Positions 56,470-64,000 of a DNA stretch of 64,000 nt are shown piece after piece. Origin of the DNA: Clarireedia homoeocarpa. Its lineage: Eukaryota; Ascomycota; Leotiomycetes; Helotiales; Rutstroemiaceae. Each line of letters opens with the position of its first letter. Within the stretch, counting starts at the first letter, position 1. Both the position numbers and the translations under genes were made by a program. Under the pieces are notes generated by a model, which was not told where the DNA came from, ran no database searches, and was given only the letters and a program-made list of their open reading frames with translations. The stretch is taken from contig LNKV01000010.1 of NCBI GenBank assembly GCA_001465935.1, positions 372,001-436,000 on the forward strand, given 5' to 3'.

Positions 56470-59400
56470 TCACATCTGCTCCTGCGAATCCGGAATAACC
56501 GTCCTACTAGTTCTCGGTCCCAGCGAAATCCTAGGAGCCTTAGCCGGTCTAGCAGCAACAGCAAGTGCCGAAGTAGATCCCTGTCTCTTGAAACGTCCCA
56601 CGGGTGGAGGTGGTTCCCATACCAACATAGCATCAGACTTTCCTTGCTTATCAGGATGACTGTCTTGTGTGTTTTTGACGTTTCCGCTCGCAATACGATT
56701 GTATGTGCTGGCGCCGGATCTTGACATTGAGGATAATCCCGCGTTACTTTTGCGCGTGCTTTGTGAGGTTGGTTTTCGGACCCCAGCTAGTGAAGTCAGA
56801 GCATTGATTTGTTCTTGCAATAAGTCTGCACTTCCGGCAACGCTAGTTTTCTTCAGTACTGATCTCAATGGTTTAGCTGTTCTTCGTTGGTGTGATTCCT
56901 CTGCATGAGACAGTCCTTTCATTTTACGTGGCAATGTCGAAAACTCCTCGTCGGACTCAGATGATGCAACATTTCTATACTCATCTTTGGCACTACCATC
57001 ATCTTCCACGTTCTTATCTCTGTGTGCACCAGGTTGTGAGTTTGCAGATGATTCGCCATATTGAAAAGAATCCTGCTTGTGGCCTTTACTTTGATACATC
57101 CGCTGAAGTTCAGCATGACTGTTAACAGAATCCAAGTTATCTATAATGGATTCTATATCAGTCAGTGGACTGGAAGATGGTATACTTGAAAATGGCCTGA
57201 TATGGCCAGGTGCCAAACCTCTTTGTGGGCTCTCACCCTGCCCTGAGGGAGCAGAAGCGATGTCCGCCCTAAAGCTGTTAGATTTGGATCGCTGTCGAAA
57301 GTTCTGAGCAGCTAAACCTTCACCGTTATGCTGCTTCTGCACGTGGCTACTTTGTCGTGCCGCTGGTTTGTGAGAAGGCTGTTTGTAGATCAGTGGTGAT
57401 TTTATGTTTCGGTCTCCGGTAGGTGGCAATGGTGGTGGAGGAACAGTGAAAGTCTTGGCTTTGAGAGAATACTTGGTAGGCTTGATGATTGTAGGTGTTC
57501 GACTTCGTGCTTGCTGCGTATCATGCTGCTGTAATTTTTCGGAGTCTGCAATCTTTCCTCGCAAATGATCATTCTCTTTCTGTAGACGTTCCAGCTCTTG
57601 TTTATTACCACATGCTTCTTTCAGTCTTTCAAGGAACTCATTTCGAATTAGATCAATATCGATAGGAAGGCCACTCCTTAAATCCTGAACCGCCGACTGG
57701 TGTTCCGCAAAAGCTTGACGAAACAAGGACAACTCTTGTTTCTGCCGAGCGAGTTCTTCTGTAGGCATGGAAAATTGGTTTAGAACTTGGATCTCTTCCC
57801 GGTGTTGTTGTAAGTGAGATTTGCAAATCGCAATGTCGGATTTAAGTTCAGAAAGAATGGCTGCCTGGTGATTATTCAACTTTTTACTCGACTCCACCTC
57901 TTTCAAAGCTATTTGCAATTGACTTTCTGTTTCGGTATACTTCTTTCTAAGATCTTCGACCATGGAATTATGCTGGGCAGCCATCTCTCTCTTCTCCCCT
58001 GCTGTAGTCGTTATGATATCCTGACGAGCTTTCTCCACAGCATTTTTGCATTCAATCTGGAACTTTTTGCTAGTTGACTGTACATGTCGCAGACCAGTTT
58101 CAGCAGCTTGCAACTTTGCTTCTGTCTCGCATAACTGTTTCTGTACTGCAGCGATTAATTCTTGTGATGCCTGAAGGTCTTGTTTAGATTGACGTTTGTC
58201 GTAATTGGCCGTGTTGAGGAGATCTTGTAGTCTCGATGTCTCAGTCGTCAGGTCGGCAATCTTACGCTTCGCTTCTGGATCATCTCGTGGCTGAGCAACA
58301 GCAGCTGAGAGTTGATCATTTTTGTTGGCAAGTTGTGCCCGTACATCCACGAGCTCTTGCGTCAGCTCTTTCAATCGAGTAATGTTGGCCTCTGATTCGT
58401 TCTCTTTCGAGTCGAGACTGGCCTTAAGTGTAGCATTGGTCTCTTGAAGTTCCACAAGTCGATCGCTAAGTTGAGCATTCTTCTCCTGATCAATATTGAA
58501 TTGCAACACACGCTCCCTCAGATCCTCAAAGATCTTTATACTCGACTTGTGAAAAGCAGAATCTTTATCACGACCGTCTTGAAACTTCTCTTGTAGCCTG
58601 TTATGCCTATTAGCTAGTAGGTTGTAGCTGGGTTTGTGAATCTTACGCAAAGGAAGTTTCTTCTAGAATCTCTCGCAAAGTCCCTGGCCATTCGGACTCT
58701 CGCTTCACCACATCATTAATTGCTGTCGAGATTTTCTCGAGTCTGGGTCGAAATTAGTAACCATGGAGCACTATTATAGGGTTAAGGCGTACTTCTCCTC
58801 GGTAGATGTCCCAGTATTCAAGATTTTATGGAGCATTCCTCCCTCCTCACATAACTCTTCGACGTTGTTGACTTGTGGTCGCTGCAAAATATCCATAAGC
58901 TCTTTATGCCTCTCCAGCTGTATATCACTGAACTGCTTTTCAAGCATTTCAATGTGGTCATTTTTTCGTTTGATCTCGAAGTGATTCTCTTTTATGATGG
59001 AATTCAGCTCCTCACATTGGTTTCTCACTACAAAAGTTAGTTTACATCGTTTTCAAGAACGATGGCATTACGCTCGGTATTTCTCTCTATTTTTTCCGAT
59101 AGCTCTTTGTTTCCTTTCGATCCGTTAGTGGTAATACATCAGTGCTATAGAACAGACTCACTCTCATCTTCTTTCCCTCGAACCTCCTTAATCTCTGCCA
59201 ATAAGGCGTCGAATTTGATGATATTAGTCTCCACATCTGCTCGCTGTGTTGCAATTTCCTTTTGTGCCTCCTGGTACAGAATTTTAATATTCCTTTGAAG
59301 ATCAATAGAGTCGGTTTTCAAGTCCTTTTGAAAGCTAACAACGTCATTCATGTGATACTTGTACTTCTCGCTGGCTTGTTTCAGCTTTTCCACTTTTTTT

Positions 59401-61113
59401 GATAACTCTTCCCGGTCCTTTTCCAAATCTAATTTCACCCGGCACACACTCTGAAGCTCAGCCTTGGCCTCCAGCAATGATTCCTTCAGTGCAATGTTTT
59501 CGTTGTGTTGGGTTTCGATAATTTCTCGCCGTTCTTCAAGCTCAGTGGACACATGACCTAATGGTCCTACAGATGCCTCATAAACTTTCATCTTTGCAAG
59601 AATATCGGGAATGACTGCCTCCAGAATTCTAAACTTATATCTATTTTGCCTGGCGTAAGTTTTACAGACTTTGTTTCCATTGGTATGTTTAGGCAACCCC
59701 TGAGGGACTGATTCTTGTTCTGTAATCGGCCTATTTACTGGGCGGAACGACGCAGCTCGAGATTGACTCGTACGAGACGGTGAATCAGAAAATGGCGTTA
59801 CCGATCGGGGCCTAGAAGGTACTGCCCGTGGTACTGACGGGGAGGTGTGAGCTTCACTTTGGTCATGTGTGCTGGAGTGAGCATTCGACTGAGCATTCCG
59901 TTTTCCGATATTGGAAATGTCTTCCAGAGCATGCCGTGTCGATTCGCTCAGGCTTCGGACAGGAGGTGAATCAACTTCTGAGCTTTGGCTTTCTGGTCCT
60001 AATTCACTGGGAAGGTTCTTTGTCGAATAATTACTATCATGTTGCTGGCCACTCAACTCAACACCACTGATATGTTGGCCCTCATGAGTATTTTGCTGCT
60101 GCATGTCCTTCTTTCCAATAGTCCTGACGTCCGTTTTGAATGGGTGTTGATTGTTTGAAACAGAAGTAGGTACAGATGCGCTGTGCTCTTCTCGAGAATT
60201 TTTCACTTGTCTCTCATTGACTTTGTCATTATTTCGATGAACATCTGGAAAAGGTGGAGGTAACGACTTCTTACTGGGACCCCCAAGACGATTTTTGAAT
60301 GACTTCAGTCTTGACTTTGGAAGTTGCGGCCCTTGTTGAGGCTGAGCTGTTGGGGTTGCTGGTGTTTGGGCCAATTCCATCTTTCGATTATCTCCTCCAT
60401 TGGGATCAGTTGCAGAGGGTTTCGATGGAATGGACTGGGAAACACTATCTTTGACTACTGGAACGAGAGGAGGTTGTCCCAGCGGCGAAGGTTTTTTCGA
60501 GACATTACCGCGAACATTATCGATAGGAATATCTATCCGAAGGTTAGCAGATACAGCAATAGTAGATTCCATCTGACTTACTTCTTCGCTGTTGCACAAG
60601 GGGCACCTTCTGTTTGCTTGCATCATTTGGTGTTGGAATTGATGGGCCTCTGCAAGGTGCTTTGCCAAAAGAGAACTTCGGTGACGGTGGCTCCGGCTCT
60701 CTCGTAAGTGTCACAGGGGGAGGAATCTCTATCATAGCAAGCACATTACCGGCAGCAGGTAACGCCATCTTCTCTGTTTCTTTCGGCGATGGTGGTGGGT
60801 AGTCGGCATGCTGCTCACTCTCGATAGTTTGTGTTTCAAGTTCGATCGCAGCCAATTGAGTCTCTTCAATAACAGATCTGAAACTGTCATTCTGTGTCTC
60901 CTCACACACCACTGAAAGTTGAGCCGACGGTGGGGCCTGTTGGTATAGTGAAGTAAACGTATCGTCAGGATCTCCTCGTTCGGCGTCAACCATATCAACA
61001 TCTTCGTTAACACTACCATCACCTGTGAAATCGTCTTCGAAATAAGAGTTTTCTTGAGGAGCATGCAACATCTCCACTACCTGACTCTCTGGTTCACACA
61101 GATCGAGATCCAT
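56470..61113 (-). CDS. Large coiled-coil protein, hypothetical (1,453 residues)
   Basis: Five exons (61113-60582, 60532-59162, 59027-58793, 58742-58647, 58597-56470) with consistent phases. Residues 1-180 are acidic and disordered (DVDMVDAERGDPDD, PPPSPKETEK). Residues about 180-450 are Ser/Pro/Gln-rich. A coiled coil of roughly 600 residues follows (from about residue 470, e.g. EERREIIETQHNENIALKE, then LKELTQELVDVRAQLANKND). The last 300 residues are low complexity with short basic motifs and end in RTVIPDSQEQM. The layout of a central coiled coil with disordered ends is that of nuclear scaffold, synaptonemal or septum/spindle-pole components, but I recognise no specific family. The short fourth exon (96 nt) and the 49-nt last intron are inferred from phase and branch-site-like CTAAT. 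Confidence 0.78.
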
Positions 61114-63342
61114 ACCTTAGACTGCTGCCTTCCTCGTTATGAACTTTTGTATAAGTGTAAGGAGTGCGCAGTTGGTGAAGCACAATCGCCCATTAGTCCA
61201 TGGTATGGTGAAGATATGATAGATCTAAGAATGAAAGGAAGATGAAAATGGTTAAGATGTTTTGAGGTAAAGATGTTTTGAGGTAATATGGATGAGCTTG
61301 AGTACTATGCTTCAAGTATCGCCCAAAGAGTGAGCAGCCTCCTCATTCACATACTCATCCCGCACGAGTGGGCAGTAGAGAATCAGAGCGATGGCATCCA
61401 ACGAAAGAGATTGAGAAGAGGGCTAACGGAGTCTGGCGCGTTGACTACATAAAATTACTTGAGATGAGGCGAAAGACGAGTAAAAGGTGAGGTCGCTAAA
61501 GGTTGTTTAGCGAATTGGATTGCTGGGAGAAAGAAGCTAGAAAAGTGAAATGACTTCAAGAAGAAATGCACAAAGTGGCTTCGATTGTTGTTTGACAGAT
61601 CTGTGCATTCATCTGCATTTTGATTTTCCTTGAAACCAAGGAAGATGGGTAAAAAGAAGATATAGAGAGTGAAAGTTCTTCATAGGGCGATGCCTTTTCC
61701 TCACACAGAGGAGGCAGCTAGAACGTGCCTTCTCCTTCTGTTAGTCCCTCACTATCGACTGCGGATCTCACTTCTACTGTCCCAAGCAGGTAGCTGCTCT
61801 AAATGCCAGTAGGAGAACTCCATCACACATCGCTACATGTATGGAAACGTTTTGCCGACGTCAGACTCCTGCATCAAGACAAATCATGTGACGGGAGAAG
61901 TACTGTACACGCAACGTCACATGACACGAAGGATATTCTCACCTGCCCGCATAGGTTTGGGATGTCGACAAATCCATGTGGTATGTGTTGCACGTGCTGG
62001 ATCATGCGTTATCGATAAGTACCAAAATTATCAAGTACAATTGAAGGACCAAGAATCTGAGAATCTGACAATCTGACTTCCTTCGTTGTGCCTCCCGCCG
62101 ACATAAGGAAGAATCTGCATCCGAGGCCTTGCCGCGCCTCTCACAGCAGCAGAAACGCCAAAATGCCATGTGCCCATGTCTTGGTTCGTCGACAATGCCC
62201 AAGCCAACCTCCATGACACGCGTAACTATTTCGAGCTGCATGCCTTACCATCGACCTCAACTCTGAGGCCTATTTGCTACGTCTCAGTCTTCAGTCCGTA
62301 AATAACACAACACAAATAGCATACTTCGTGTTTAAGTACGCACCTCAGCAGAACTTCCTCCCAACAACCAACCAGCAACAGCCAACCAGCCAAACCCGGA
62401 ACGATCCCGATACAGAACACAAGAAGAAAAGACCCGAAACGCACGATCCTTATCTTAACCTGCCCCAAATAGAAGCCCTACCAACCTATCACCCCAAGGA
62501 AATTTCGGTACCCAAGCCGAGCATCTCTTGTATGCATTTCTCCGGCGCGTAGTTCAACAAATGCCGTCTCATATCATCATTCTGCATAGCCACTATCACA
62601 AATAGCGTCCCACGTTATGAAAAGTTTGCACATGTACACATGCACACTCAGTAGCTGTACAAGAGATCTTCGCCTACCCCCCGGCGTGGACCCGACTCGG
62701 CAAACCCCCTCCGCGCACGCCATTGGTCTCACCTCTCTCTAAACGCCCAACCTCGTTCCAGAGCCGACCTATCAGCGACCCTATCCCGCACTATGCGTAA
62801 ACCACGCACCAATCAAGCCCATCCATTGCCATCTCTCGCCCGAATTTCATACCAGCAGAAGTACCATTGCACTCATATCTCTCGTCGCTATACCACCAGG
62901 AATCACAGCGCAAATGTACATGTGCAGACCCGTATTATTGGTTGGGAAAATGTCTTCAGCAATAGCGGTTACGAGTTCATAAACCTTGAGCTTTGCCCAT
63001 CATATTTTCATCACACCATATGTAATCTAATCCCCTTTTCTATCCCATCCCATCCCATCCCATCCCATCACATCGCACAACTATTCGTACGAAAGGAACC
63101 CCGTCAGTCATCCTCCCGAAAACGGAAGATCCGAGCGGCCTATAGCTATTGTTTCCTACGCTTTCTTTCACATACTGCTACGGTACCATAAGCACTCCGT
63201 GTGCCACTATCACAATCACGTCTGAAGAAACCCGAGCGGTAGGAGTGTGTGTGTGCCAGGCCTAGGAGTCCGAATCCAGCACGCCCCCCCCTCTATTTCC
63301 TTGCCCTATTGGTGGGGGCAAGATCCTTTCAAATCATTCAAG
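61114..63342. other. Divergent spacer
   Basis: 2.2 kb without a supported gene. Contains a (CCCAT)n run at about 63043-63068. Short plus-strand frames (e.g. 62793-63191) show no similarity. Confidence 0.45.
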
Positions 63343-64000
63343 ATGAGGGGCATTCTTCCTATAACCATCTGTTTGAATTTCTTTTTCTACGGAACTGTGC
63401 TAGCACAGGATTTTTCTTCGGAAACGAAATCTTCTGTATCTACAAGTACATCGTCTGCACAGCTTCTCTCAGCAGTACCAACACCTAGTCCAACGTCGTC
63501 TTCCATTGAATTAACGCCCGCTATGTCTTCCAGTTCCGTGGCTTCGTTCTTTTCTGCTCTGGCGACGACGGAGCCAGCTGCTCCTGACGGACCGGCTGCA
63601 GGTGATGCGGGGAGCTCGGCGAGTAGCCCGGGGGCGGATAGTGATGCTGGGGCATCGGGAACTTCATCTGGGTCTGTTCAGATGTCGACTGGAGTTATGG
63701 TTGCTATTATTGTTGCCGTTGTCGGCGTGTGTCTCTTTGGAAGTAAGAATACCTTTCACAACTCAATTCAATTGAGTCTGTTTGTCCACGAAGTACAAAA
63801 CTAATATTGCTGAATAGTCATCTCATCAGTACTCTACTACCTGGCGAAGAAGAGATCCTGGGAAGTGCGTAAGAAAATCCGTGCCTCTGCACGAAGAGTA
63901 GCTGTCGCTTTGACTCCAAAAAGGACAACTTTCGGAAAGGATGTTCATCGCCGACCATCAGGTCGAGGATTGGCGAAGATTGATGAGGTGCCGCCCACGC
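63343..64000 (+). CDS. Ser/Thr-rich single-pass surface protein, partial (cut by window end)
   Basis: Exon 1 is 63343-63742 and exon 2 starts at 63818 and is still open at the window end. MRGILPITICLNFFFYGTVL is a signal peptide. About 95 Ser/Thr/Ala/Pro-rich residues follow, presumably O-mannosylated. One membrane helix (GVMVAIIVAVVGVCLFG) is interrupted after its last residues by a 75-nt intron and continues IISSVLYYLAKK. The cytosolic part is basic (KKIRASARRV). The layout resembles Mid2/Wsc-type wall-stress sensors, but there is no Cys-rich WSC domain in the visible part, so that role is only a guess. Confidence 0.75.

Overview
This is nuclear DNA of a filamentous ascomycete (Pezizomycotina; my impression is Leotiomycetes, but that is inference). 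The evidence is the dense short spliceosomal introns (about 50-140 nt), a Vivid-type LOV photoreceptor, an RTA1-family membrane protein, a UstYa-type (DUF3328) protein, a PNP-NACHT-ankyrin NOD-like receptor, a dispersed 5S rRNA gene and single nuclear copies of mitochondrial proteins (complex I PSST subunit, ribosomal bL33m). Gene models were spliced by hand; in every model below the exon phases add up.

Layout. 1-5.5 kb: three minus-strand genes (iron-type alcohol dehydrogenase/maleylacetate-reductase-like enzyme, NDUFS7, choline-phosphate cytidylyltransferase). 5.5-9.4 kb: gene-poor, with a small coiled-coil ORF, a tiny membrane ORF and a 5S rRNA gene. 9.4-13.4 kb: a ten-exon CorA-like membrane protein. 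13.4-16.1 kb: AT-rich, no gene seen. 16.1-26 kb: accessory block with the NLR (near-identical 99-bp ankyrin repeats), a RING-finger pseudogene with five premature stops and an intact RING paralog. 27-33 kb: Git1-like MFS transporter, Nudix hydrolase, Nse2 SUMO ligase. 33-36 kb: microsatellite-rich spacer. 36-40.4 kb: a UstYa-type gene and, divergently, a secreted Tyr/Gly-rich repeat protein with Kex2-like sites. 40.4-49 kb: RTA1-like protein, a P450 relic and a twelve-exon membrane protein. 51-55.4 kb: LOV photoreceptor and mitochondrial bL33m. 56.4-61.1 kb: a 1,453-residue coiled-coil protein. 63.3 kb to the end: a Ser/Thr-rich single-pass surface protein cut by the window edge.

Most interesting point. 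The UstYa-type gene and the repeat protein are divergent neighbours about 2 kb apart. UstYa proteins are known in fungal RiPP pathways (dikaritins), where they act on Tyr-containing core peptides released from Kex2-processed, signal-peptide-bearing repeat precursors. The neighbour has those properties: signal peptide, Tyr-rich repeats and KK/KKR/KR sites, one followed by Glu-Ala dipeptides. Its seven introns all fall after the first base of a Tyr codon, so the gene looks like a string of symmetric exon modules, including an 18-nt exon. A candidate undescribed RiPP locus is the best reading, but a structural cell-wall protein beside an unrelated UstYa gene remains possible.

Other finds: a 62-bp miniature inverted-repeat element present twice 28 kb apart with target duplications, a perfect 69-bp higher-order minisatellite, and a 972-nt intron in a 59-residue ribosomal protein gene.
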